Positions 7,507-17,400 of a DNA stretch of 64,000 bases are shown here, one piece after another. This DNA is from Flavobacteriales bacterium (GTDB lineage: Bacteria; Bacteroidota; Bacteroidia; Flavobacteriales_F; PHOS-HE28): NCBI GenBank assembly GCA_016703005.1, contig JADJCX010000021.1, forward strand, positions 11,567-75,566. The letters are read 5' to 3'. The first letter of the stretch is position 1; every line of letters begins with the position of its first letter. Below the pieces are notes generated by a model that saw only the letters and a program-made list of their open reading frames with translations, was not told the DNA's origin and searched no databases. The translations under genes were made by a program, and so were the position numbers.

Positions 7507-9944
7507 CGATCATCGATCACAACGGTACCGAGGTGCTTGGTGCCGGTCGCCTTGCTTACGAGGAGTACGTTCACCGTTTGTGCCGGCAAGTGCGACACGT
7601 CGAATGTGATGCGCGTTGCGTTCACCGATCGCTGGGCGATCAACTTGCCACCTATGTCACTGAGTTGAAGCACACTGTCGGTCGGTACCATGGCTCCCAA
7701 CTGCTCCACGATTATGTGCCCGTCAGCGGGGTTGGGGCTGATGCGCCACGTTTGACCTGTCGAGGCATCGACGTCGCTGACCGCGACAGGACTCTTGCGC
7801 CAAGCCAACGTGTATTCACCCAACTGGAATCCGCTAAAGTCGATCCGCCCGGATCCATCCGAAGCGCTGCCCTGCGTGTTCAATGTCGCGTTCGGCACCA
7901 CCGTCCACAACGCACCGGGTCCGCTCCGGTAGAGCACCACCATGCTGTCCTCGTGGAAGGCTACGCCACCTGCGTCCTGCACCAACCCTACGTCGTAGGA
8001 ACCGACAACCGTCGGGCGGCCATCGAAAACGATCCGGGCATCGAACTCACAGCCCGCTGGAACGATCCCGGTGATCCGCCAATACCGGTCAGGGGACACG
8101 ACGTAGGCGAACGGTTCATCAACACCCTCATCAGCGGCTACCCAATACTCCTCGATGCGCAACGTGGCAGGGGCCGGCACGGTGGTCGCGGTAAGTCGGA
8201 AGTTGGCCAAGTTGTATTGGTGAACACCGGTGGTGGTGATCGTATCGTGCTGCGCGGTAACGGCCATGCTGATGCGTTCGTCGCTGTTTAACCAGATGAA
8301 CGCGGGTTGGAATGGTGCGGATAACGTCACTACGCTGATCTCGTCACCGAGCGTGTGCAACTCTTGGTGCAAAGCACCCGAACTGCTTACGCAAGTCACG
8401 GTAACAGGCACATTGTGGTAAAAGTGATCGGCGTTGCGGAGCTTTTGCTGCACTTGAACGGTGACCACGAAATCGTTACCCTGCTGAACACTTGTGAAGC
8501 CATCCACTTCGAAAGCCGCCCAGCCGGGCTGTTTGATCCAATCTTCGAAGTAGTCCGTGAGGTCCACGCCAGTAACGGAGGTGAGGTGGTCCCGCAACTG
8601 GTCAGTTGAAATATGCTTGTACGCGTATGTGTTCATCACGCTTGTAAGGCCGGAATCGAACAGGTTCTCGCCCAAGTAGTTGCGCAGCGTATGCAATACA
8701 TCAGCGCCCTTGTTGTATGTGTGGGCTCCGTATGTGAAGTCCTGTGGCATGTCGGCCAAGGCGTACCAGCCTTCGTCGGTAACATGGGCCGTATGCAGCA
8801 TATCGTGGTGGTTGGAACGGACCTCATCCATGTAACGATCCGTGCCGTACACGCGCTCCAAAAAGAGATAGCTCAGGTATTCCGCGAAACCTTCGTTGAT
8901 GTACATCTCTTCCGCCGTAGCGCATGTGATCAGGTCACCGAACCACATGTGCGCGAGTTCGTGAGCCATTGTGGCTTCATAAAGAAGTCCACCGTCCACG
9001 ATGGAAGTTGGGTAGGAGATGTTGCACGGATGCTCCATGGCACCTTGGGGTGTAAGGCAGTAGCCCACACGTTCCCAGCGGTAGGGTCCGAAACGTTCTT
9101 CGAATTCATCGAAGGCATCCTGCAGGTGGATGAACGAGTTACGCATGTCCGTGGTATCGCCTGGCGCGGCTACCAGATCCACTGGTATTGTGCCGCCACC
9201 GACACTTGAGAACGCATTCTCGGCGACCGTGTACGTGCTGGCTGCCACCGAAGCCAAATAGCTGGGCACACTCCCGGCCATACGCCAATGGCTCTCCCAA
9301 AGACCGCCCCCGAGATCGATCTCCGAAAGCATCTCCCCGTTGCACCAAGCGTGCCTGTTCAAGTCGGTGCGCACGATGAACTCGAAGGTGCTACGCTCAA
9401 CGAAATTGTCGAAGCATGGGAACCAAGCACGGCCATAGGAATGAGGCTGTGCCTCGAAGGCCACGCCCAAGTTGTAAATGATGTTACCGTTGGTGTAGAA
9501 CCCTCCCCATCCGCTGGCATCAATGGTTGGATCACCATGATAGTGGATAGTCAATTCCAACGTGTCGGACGGATCGTGCGGCGCATCCAAAATGATGTCC
9601 AACAACTCGCCTGCCTGGCTGAACCCGAGTAACGTATTGTTGAACGCGACCGAGTCCACGGTAAGTGCAAGAAGGTCTAAGGGCAGGTGGTCGATCCCAT
9701 TCATCTTCGGTGCGAATCGCAGCGTGGTGCTGGCGGCGATGATATTCTGGTCAACCAGCGTCAGGTCCAGTGCAATGTTGGTATGCAAAATGTCAATGCT
9801 GTCACTGCGCGTGGTACTTGCTTTCAAGTACGCAGGGTGCTCATGCGCGGTAGCATTCCGGCTAAGCTGACAGGTCTGGGCCTTCAGTCCAAGGGTTGAG
9901 CAAAAGAGAAAGGAGTGCAACAGGATTGAGCGCGTCATCGTCAT
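7332..9944 (-). CDS. T9SS-exported M1 family aminopeptidase; 3' end probably frameshifted
   Basis: Zinc metallopeptidase that trims N-terminal residues from peptides at the surface or outside the cell. Chosen start 9944 begins a signal peptide (MTMTRSILLHSFLFCS...KAQ). The catalytic HELAHMWFGD (about residues 327-336) and the downstream Glu in NEGFAEYLS form the gluzincin HExxH...E site, preceded by the exopeptidase-like GAMEHP. The C-terminus carries a type A sorting domain (WRISPNPADG...FDVSHLPAQTVNVLLVS). The frame then runs ~60 unnatural residues antisense into the neighbouring gene. A one-base indel near 7512-7520 would end it at about 7496 or 7510, just where the convergent gene stops. 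Many family members have two propeller-like accessory domains; here the region after the peptidase is the sorting region only. Confidence 0.88.
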   Translation of the reverse strand: MTMTRSILLHSFLFCSTLGLKAQTCQLSRNATAHEHPAYLKASTTRSDSIDILHTNIALDLTLVDQNIIAASTTLRFAPKMNGIDHLPLDLLALTVDSVAFNNTLLGFSQAGELLDIILDAPHDPSDTLELTIHYHGDPTIDASGWGGFYTNGNIIYNLGVAFEAQPHSYGRAWFPCFDNFVERSTFEFIVRTDLNRHAWCNGEMLSEIDLGGGLWESHWRMAGSVPSYLASVAASTYTVAENAFSSVGGGTIPVDLVAAPGDTTDMRNSFIHLQDAFDEFEERFGPYRWERVGYCLTPQGAMEHPCNISYPTSIVDGGLLYEATMAHELAHMWFGDLITCATAEEMYINEGFAEYLSYLFLERVYGTDRYMDEVRSNHHDMLHTAHVTDEGWYALADMPQDFTYGAHTYNKGADVLHTLRNYLGENLFDSGLTSVMNTYAYKHISTDQLRDHLTSVTGVDLTDYFEDWIKQPGWAAFEVDGFTSVQQGNDFVVTVQVQQKLRNADHFYHNVPVTVTCVSSSGALHQELHTLGDEISVVTLSAPFQPAFIWLNSDERISMAVTAQHDTITTTGVHQYNLANFRLTATTVPAPATLRIEEYWVAADEGVDEPFAYVVSPDRYWRITGIVPAGCEFDARIVFDGRPTVVGSYDVGLVQDAGGVAFHEDSMVVLYRSGPGALWTVVPNATLNTQGSASDGSGRIDFSGFQLGEYTLAWRKSPVAVSDVDASTGQTWRISPNPADGHIIVEQLGAMVPTDSVLQLSDIGGKLIAQRSVNATRITFDVSHLPAQTVNVLLVSKATGTKHLGTVVIDDRQRLMVYRVEKHTATRWFITRTSLPWIICSPVPYAASKAMSTRFKIRTPARPVRLARR

Positions 9945-10021
9945 GGTTCGGTCACGAAAGTCCGCGGCAAGGTAGCGCCACACGAAAGTCGGACCATGCC
10001 CCGTTCAGCACTTGGGATCCC

Positions 10022-10029
10022 TACATTTG
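10022..10029 (+). promoter_or_regulatory. Candidate TAnnTTTG -7 box
   Basis: TACATTTG matches the Bacteroidota -7 consensus exactly. It lies 51 bases before the ATG of the gene at 10080, in the short divergent region shared with the M1 peptidase gene. No convincing -33 TTG was found at the usual spacing. Confidence 0.45.
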
Positions 10030-10079
10030 ATCATTGCCCTTGGGTTCCTTAGACCGCAGGCCAGCACACATTCTCGCGC

Positions 10080-11604
10080 ATGAAACCGAGCACCGAACTG
10101 CACGATCTGATCAAGTCGCTGAACAAGTCGGAGAAGCGATTTTTCAAGCTCCACAGCGCACTCCAAAGCGGCCCGAAGAACTACCTGAAGATCTTCGAGG
10201 CAGTGGACGATCAAGAGGTATATGACGAGGAGTTGCTGAAGAAGAAGTTCGCCGGAACGGCATTCATCAAGCACTTCCCCAGCGAGAAGAACCACCTCTA
10301 CAAACTGATCCTGAAGGCGCTACGCGCGTACTACTCGGAGAACAATGTCAGCAGTATCCTGAAGCAGGAGATCAAGAATATCGAGATCCTCTACCAGAAG
10401 GCGCTGTATGACGAATGCAACAAGGTGTTGCACCGGGCGAAACGGCTTGCCAAGGACAACGAGCGCTTCTACTACTGGTTCGAATTGCTGAATTGGGAGA
10501 AGATGTTGTTGGAGGAGGCGTACGAGAGCGGCGAATTCACAGGACCTCGATGCGCTGATCGAGGAAGAGCGCGACGTGATCGAGAAGCTCCGTAACCTGG
10601 CCGCTTATCATATCCTGTACAGTAAGATCAACTATGTGTTCCGCAGTGGGGGTTATGTGCGCAGCGATGAGGAGCATGCCATGGTGGAAGAGATCAGTGA
10701 GCATCAGTTGATCAAGGGCAAGAACACGGCGTTGAGCCAACGCGCTGCGACCATCTGCTACTACACCCAGGGCTTTTGCCATTGGGCCAAACGGGATTGG
10801 AAGACCAGTTTGGAGAAGTTCACAAAAGTGAAAGCCATCTTGGATGGACATCCTCACCTTAGGATCGACCTTACCAAGAGGTACATCCGTACGGTACAAT
10901 ACATCATACTTGGTCAGATCGAGCTAGGGGATCACAAGTCAGCACGAGATAACATCAAGCTCATGCGTTCCTTGAAGGACACCGAGGGATTCGACGGGAT
11001 CGATATTCGGGTGCAGACATTCACGGCCAGCTATGTGAGTGAGCTGCGTTTGTTGGAGCGGATGGGCGAGCACAAAAAGGCCGTTGAATTGGTGCCTGCG
11101 ATCCTGCAAGGCATTGAAGAATTGGGTCCGCGCCTGAATAAGGAATATGAGATCGAATTCTGGTATAACCTGGCCGTTGTGCATTTCGGAGCGGGCGAGG
11201 TGAACAAATCCCTTTTCTGGTTGAACAAGGTGCTCAATGATCCTGAGCCAACATTGCGGCAGGACATTTTCGCATATGCCCGTCTGTTCAATCTGGTGGT
11301 GCACTACGAACTCGGCAACTTCGACTTGTTGGAGTATATCGTACGCAGCACCCAGCGCTTCCTCAGCAAGCGGCACCGCGCCTTGGAAGTCGAGAACGCG
11401 CTGATCGATCACATCAAAAAGTTGGCACGGGCACAGCAGCCACAACTGAAGCGCGACTTGTTCAAGTCCTTGCACGATGAACTGGTGCGTCTGTTCAAGG
11501 ACCCGAACCAGAGCCTGGTATTGAAGTACTTCGACTTCCTCAGTTGGACACAGGCCAAGATCGAGGGTATCTCCTATGGCGAGGTGATGAAAGCCCGCGC
11601 CTAG
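10080..11604 (+). CDS. Helical-repeat hypothetical protein, one frameshift
   Basis: No function is recognised. The product has no signal peptide and starts MKPSTELHDLIKSLNKSEKRFFKLH. It is rich in Leu, Lys, Glu and Tyr with regular helix-like spacing reminiscent of TPR proteins (for example LEKFTKVKAILDGHPHLR, LFWLNKVLNDPEPTLRQDIFAYARLFNLV). The frame breaks after YESGEFT. Dropping one G at 10542-10543 continues as DLDALIEEERDVIEKLRNLAAY and gives ~507 residues. I recall uncharacterised cytosolic proteins of this kind in other Bacteroidota, but no role. It converges on the OmpA-family gene with only 7 bases between stops. Confidence 0.7.
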
Positions 11605-11611
11605 GGTAGGA

Positions 11612-13509
11612 TCAAGGCGTGCCCGCCAGTTCTTTCGCGAACGTTATCGTGAACTCAGTGCGTCGATTGGCTTGGTGCGCCTCCTCGCTGCAGGCGATCC
11701 CGTTGGTACAACGGTTGGCCAAACGTTCTTCCCCGTAGCCCTTGGCGATTATCCGCGCCGGGTCGGCACCATGTCGTATTAGGTAGTCCACTGTACTGTT
11801 GGCGCGACCATCTGAAAGGACGAGGTTGTACATGTCGCCTCCACGTGAATCCGTGTGGGATCCCAGTTCGAAACTCAGGTCAGGGTTGTCTTTTATGATG
11901 TCAACCAACTTGTCGAGTTCCACAGCTGCGTCGGGGCGAATGTCCCAACGATCATAGTCGAAGTAGATATTCTCGATGGCGATCGGCTTGTTCAGTTCGA
12001 TCGTTCGCAGGACGAACGCAACGGCGAGCGTGTCGCTTCCTGCGATCCCCTTTGTGCTGATGCGTTTCCGCGCAGCCAGATATCCCGGGCGTTGGGTAGT
12101 GACATCGTAGAGACTTTCCGGAGCCAGCCTGCACGAGAACCTGCCATCAGGTCCGGTCAGTACCGTTTCCTCCTCAAGCGTCTCAACATTCAATACGGTC
12201 GCTTGCACATTGCTCAGGAAGCCGAGGCTATCGCCTACCGTGGCATCGAGCATGAAGATCCGCTCCCGGTACATGAACGCATGTATCCGATCGTTGCCCG
12301 TACGATCACTGCTCAAGTATCCGCTGTTAGCGGTGGCGTCCATCACGAAGCTGAAATCATCGTGGGCGGTGTTGAGCGGGTAACCGAGGTTCTCCGGCTC
12401 CGTCCACCGTCCGTCGCTTTCACTCGTACTGAAGATGTCCACCCCACCCATGTTGTCGTGAGCGGAGCTGGCGAAGTAGAGCGTATGCCCGTTCACGGTG
12501 GGGAACATCTCGTTGCCTGAGGTATTCACTGTGGGGCCGAGGTTGGTCGGCTCGCCCCAGCCGGTGCCGTTGTCCACGCTTTCCAGATGTCGGTTCCACC
12601 ATGGCCGCCAGGCCTGTCACTCGCGAAGTACAGCGTTCGTCCATCGGCGCCCAAGGCTGGATGCCCAGTGGAGAAATCATCGCCATTGAACGCGAACCCA
12701 TGGATGTCGCCCCATTCACCAGCATCGCTCAACGAGGCCCGGAACATCATCAGGTGGCTCACATCCACATCGTCCTTTCCAAGCTTGTGACCGGTGTAGT
12801 GGCTTCTGGTGAAGTACATCGTGCGGCCATCCTCGCTGAAAGCGAGTGGACCTTCGTGCCATTTCCCGTTCACTTGGCCCGGCAGTGGTTGGGCATTCAG
12901 CCATGTTACCATGGTCTTCTTCTCGCTGTAGTACAGATCAAGGTAGCTGAGCCCGTTCCAAGGGTTCGCGTTCGCTAGCGGTGCGTCCTGTTCGCCCACG
13001 ACCACGAGTCCCTTTCCGTAGGGGGTTGCGCTGAAAGCATTACGGATGCCCGGTAGGACCAGCTCGTTCACCACGAAGCGTGTGGTGTCTTTGAAGAACG
13101 ACTTGTAGGCCAAGCACGATGCATATAGATCCTGGGCCGTCCGGTCTTCCGGATTTTCGGTGAGCGCGCGCATGAAGTGATCCGCCGCTTTGTCCCGTTG
13201 TCCCAGTTCCATCAGGACTTGTCCGAAGTGCAGTGCTTCTGGACCGGTGAGACGTGTCACACTATCGGCGCTGGCGAAGCGCTGCGCGGCCTTGGCGTTG
13301 TCGCCTTGCAAGCGTGCTGCCTCTGCAGCGCGCAGGAGCGCGGACGGATCCATCTTGGAAGCCGGCACTTTGTCATACATGGCACCGGCCTTTTGATAGG
13401 CCATGCGCCCGTAAGCCTGATCGGCTTGTTGAAGGTGCATGCCTGCGCAACCGGCCAGTAGTCCAGCGCACGCCAATGGCGCCATGGTGTATGTGAGGAT
13501 CGCCTTCAT
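11612..13509 (-). CDS. OmpA-family lipoprotein with TPR-like and PD40 segments, one frameshift
   Basis: The N-terminus is a lipoprotein signal with LLAGC (Cys21). It is followed by an alpha-helical TPR-like region (AYQKAGAMYDKVPASK, QVLMELGQRDKAADHFMRAL). WD40/PD40-like strands come next (GPLAFSEDGRTMYFTRSHYTG, GHPALGADGRTLYFASDRPGG). A small carboxypeptidase-regulatory-like beta domain and a C-terminal OmpA peptidoglycan-binding domain (NPDLSFELGSHTDSRGGD ... LSDGRANSTVDYLIRHG) complete it. The frame breaks in a T-run at 12580-12582; restoring one base gives IWKSVDNGTGWGEP and a ~632-residue protein. Start and upstream stop overlap as TGATG with the PorP/SprF gene, so the two are translationally coupled. 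OmpA-PD40 proteins commonly sit beside PorP/SprF genes; anchoring to the cell wall is inferred. Confidence 0.88.
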
Positions 13510-14438
13510 CAGAAGTAGCGTGGTGTTTTGATCTTGATGGTCTCCTTGCCGAAGTCGAATCCGAGCATCAGTTCATGCGAACCAGTGGTATAGGCGCGCA
13601 GCTTGTTCAAGGCGAGGTCATAGGCATAGCCGGCGCGCAGCCGTGGCGTTATCTGGTACTCCACTATGCCCACGATCGCATCGCCGGTGCGATAGCCAGC
13701 GCCCAGCCAGAAGCGCTCCTTGTACAGCACGTTGCAGTTGATGTCCGCTTCGATAGGCGCGCTCAATTCGTACTTTACCAGGAACGAAGGCTTCAGGTCG
13801 AAGTTCTCGTTGAGGTGGAAGAGCTTTCCGGCATTCAGATAGAAGTGGTTGGTGAAGAACCCGTCGGTGCCTTCGGAGCCTTGCACGGCCACTGCGTCAT
13901 CTGCGGCGAACAACGTGGGCACGCTGATCCCGATGTAGCTCACCTTGTTGTTCCAATACATGCCGAAACCGAACTTGCCCACCATGGCGTTGTTCACGTT
14001 CTGTGCGAACACGGCGTCGTTCTCATCCCAGTAAACCAGTTCGTTCAGGTTGGCGCTGTAGATCGAGAGACCTGCTTTCAAGCCGAAGGCCAAGCGACCA
14101 TCGCCGAGTTTGATGCGGTACGCGTACTGTGCCGCTACCTCCATATCGCGGCTCACGCCGATCTCATCACGTACCAGCGACACACCCAAACCCATGCGGT
14201 TGTTGTACAACGGTGCATCGAAGGAGAGCATGCTGGTGCGCGGCGCGCCGGGCACATCGAGCCATTGCTCGCGGTGCAACAAACTGGTGGTCGCGTATGT
14301 GTGGCTACCTGCGTAAGCGGGGTTGATGAACAGCCCGTTGAACATGTATTGGCTTACCATCACTTCCTGCTGGGCCATGGCAATGGAACCGAAGGCCAAT
14401 GCAAAAGCAATGGTGGTAATGTTGCGGAGCAGTGCCAT
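13509..14438 (-). CDS. PorP/SprF family outer-membrane protein (T9SS-associated)
   Basis: PorP/SprF proteins are barrels needed to export or anchor T9SS substrates; SprF serves SprB in Flavobacterium gliding. The ATG at 14438 opens a signal peptide (MALLRNITTIAFALAFGSIAMAQ). The family hallmark follows directly: QQEVMVSQYMFNGLFINPAYAGS. Further typical pieces are LLHREQWLDVPGAP, MGLGVSLVRDEIG, FGLKAGLSIYSAN and the C-terminal HELMLGFDFGKETIKIKTPRYF. It starts 29 bases after the stop of the giant SprB-like gene and ends in a TGATG overlap with the OmpA-family gene. The placement suggests it is the dedicated partner of that adhesin (inference from synteny). Confidence 0.92.
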   Translation of the reverse strand: MALLRNITTIAFALAFGSIAMAQQEVMVSQYMFNGLFINPAYAGSHTYATTSLLHREQWLDVPGAPRTSMLSFDAPLYNNRMGLGVSLVRDEIGVSRDMEVAAQYAYRIKLGDGRLAFGLKAGLSIYSANLNELVYWDENDAVFAQNVNNAMVGKFGFGMYWNNKVSYIGISVPTLFAADDAVAVQGSEGTDGFFTNHFYLNAGKLFHLNENFDLKPSFLVKYELSAPIEADINCNVLYKERFWLGAGYRTGDAIVGIVEYQITPRLRAGYAYDLALNKLRAYTTGSHELMLGFDFGKETIKIKTPRYF

Positions 14439-14466
14439 GTTGATGGTGCTGTTGTGATGTGTGCGA

Positions 14467-17400
14467 TCAGCGGCGGAGGTCCACATAGTTCTGCATGGTT
14501 TGTTCGCCTTCGTTGATGGTGATCACCACGAAGTAGGTGCCGTTCGGCAGCGCTTCTCCTTGCTGGTTCTCGCCGCGCCAATCGTTGCGATAGTTCAGTT
14601 GGTCGAACACGGTATTGCCCCAGCGGTTCACCACCAGCATACGGTTGTTCGGGAAGCCGTCCATGCCTTGCACCACATAGGCATCGTTGCTGCCATCGCC
14701 GTTCGGGCTGAAGCCGGTCGGCATCACCAGATCGGTCGGTTGTGTCAGGGTGAAGGAGAGCATCAGTGTACAGCCATTCGCATCGGTGATGGTCACGTTG
14801 TACGTGCCTGTGGCCAACGCGTTCACATTCGCGATCGTGGCCCCGTTGCTCCAGTCATAGGTATATGGTGCAGTGCCGCCGGTCACATCCAGTGCAATGC
14901 TGCCGTCGGTCCCGTTGTAGCTGCTCACGTTGTATCCGTTGCCGTGTACCGTAATGGTGCTATCCACGACCAGCGCCGCGTTCTCGCCTACCGTGTATGT
15001 GCCGCTCCAGGTGCAACCCATTGCGTCGGTGATGGTCACGGTGTAGTCGTCCGCATCCAGATCACTGATATCCTCGGAGTCGTCGCCGTTGCTCCAGTCG
15101 AAACTGTATGGACCAGTACCAGCGAGAACGCCCAGGTCGATGCTGCCATCGTCGCCGCCGTTGCAGAGCACATCGATCATCGTAGCATCGGCATTCACCG
15201 CAGGCGAACCGGCCACCGTGGCGCTGTCGGTCTGTTGGCAACCGTTCGCATCGGTGATGGTGACACTAAAGGTGCCCGCGATCACGCCGGTGATGTCTTG
15301 GCTTTGAGCACCCGTCTCCCACTGATAGGTATATGGAGCACCGCCGCCGTTCACGCTCAGGTCAACAGCGCCCGTTGTTGCGCCGCAGTTGGCGTCGATG
15401 CTTGTGGTGCTGGTGTTCATCTCGGTGTTTCCGATGATGTCCACACACTCCTGCACGCTGCAGTTGTTGGTGTCAGTAATAGTTAGGCAGTACGTGCCGG
15501 GTTCCAGTCCGCTGATGGCCGCGCTGCTGCTGCTGAAGTTGTTCGGACCGGTCCAGCTCAAGGTGTATGACGGCACTCCGCCGAACAGGCTCGCGTCGAT
15601 GCTGCCATCGTTGATGCCAGCGCAGCTGGTGTTGCTGCCGCTCTGGTATACCAGTGGTGTAAGGATCTGATCCAACGGTTGCGGTGCAGTAACATCGATG
15701 GACTGGTTGCTTATGCAGCCGTTCATGTCGGTCACCGTCAGTGTGTAGGTGCCCGCGAAAAGTCCGCTCAGCGTATCGGCAGTACTGGTGAAGTTGTTGG
15801 GCCCTGTCCAGTTGAATGCATTGCCTCCGTTGCCACCGAGAACGGTTACGCCGACGCTGCCGTCGCTGTTGCCATCACAACTGGTGTTGAAGCCTCCGGC
15901 GAATTGGCTCAGTGTAACGTTCGCGACCAATGCACTGTCGGGCTCCGTCAGCGTGATGGTTGTGCTGAAGCTGCACTGGTTGGTATCCATTACCACCAGG
16001 TCGTAGGTGCCCGCGACAAGCGCGCTGATGTCTTCGGTGCTATAGAATGCGCTGTCAGGCCCGCGCCAGTCAAAGAGGTAGGGTGCTGTACCGCCGCTCA
16101 CAAGGAGGTCGATGCTGCCATCGCTTGCGCCGTTACAACTGATGTTGGTTCCGCTCGGGAAGAGCGCTGCGGTCAACGAGCCGTTGATCGGCGCGTTCGG
16201 TTGTGTCAGCGTGATGGTGCTATCGAGTACGCAACCGTTCACATCGGTCACGCTCACCGTGTAGTCGCCCGCGACAAGCCCACTGAAGTGGGTGGAATCA
16301 GTTGCCGTGAATCCGTTCGGACCACTCCACACGATGTTCAACGGACCCGCACCACCCGTAAGATCCACTTCGACGACACCTGTGCTATCACCTGCGCACG
16401 GGATGTTGAAGTTGCCGTAGTCGCTGACGTACAGATCGAACCCGTAGGGCTGCGAGGCTGCGATAGTGGCGCTCCATGTTCCGAAGCAGGTACCGGCATC
16501 GGTAACGCTCACCGTGTAGGTGCCGCCAGCCAATGCGCTGATGTCTTCGCTCGTGCTCGTATATCCGTTGGGGCCGCTCCAAGTGGTCGTGTACGGACCG
16601 GTACCGCCAGCAAGCGTCAGGTCGATGGCTCCATCATCGGTGCCATCACACACATTGCCGCTAACTGCTAGTGTCGCTTGCAAGACAGCCGGCGCAGTGA
16701 GCGTGATGGTGTTGCTGTTCGTGCAACTGTTCGCGTCCACTACGTTGATGTCGTACGCGCCGGCTGCCAAGCCGCTGATGTCTTCGGTCAGTGATGCGAA
16801 TCCGCTCGGGCCGGTCCAATCGAACTGGAAGGGACCTGTACCACCGTTCACCGTCAGGTCGATGCTGCCGTCGTTACCGGCACAACTCACTTGGTAGCCG
16901 TTGCCTGCATCGCTCAGGAGTTCATCCACCTGCAAGGGTTGCGGCGCGATCAGCGAAAGCGTAGCCATCGCCGTGCAACCGTTCGCGTCCGTAGCAACCA
17001 GTGTGTAGCTACCGGAACCAAGACCGCTGATGATGTCGTCAGTGCTAATGAATCCGTTCGGACCTGTCCACGCATAGGTGAAGCTGCCGTTCCCGCCGCT
17101 CACCACCGCACTGATGCTTCCGTTGTTGTCGCCGTTGCACGGGATGTTGTATCCACCGCTGTAGAGGGATGGGTTCAACACTACGTTGATTGGTGAAGGC
17201 TCTTGCAGGAAGGCCGTTGCCGTTGCCGTGCAACCGTTCGCATCGGTGATGATGACGCTATATGTGCCTCCGGTAAGATCAGTGACGTCTTCGTTGTTGC
17301 TGTTGTAGGCGTTCGGGCCGCTCCACTGGATAACGTATGGCAGCGTGCCGCCGCTCACCGTCAGATCGATGCTGCCGTCCGTAGCGCCGTTGCAACTAAC

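Noticed and set aside
10530..10600. Programmed frameshifting as explanation for the broken frames
   Set aside because: No slippery heptamer with a downstream structure was seen, and similar indels occur in many unrelated genes, so consensus error is simpler.
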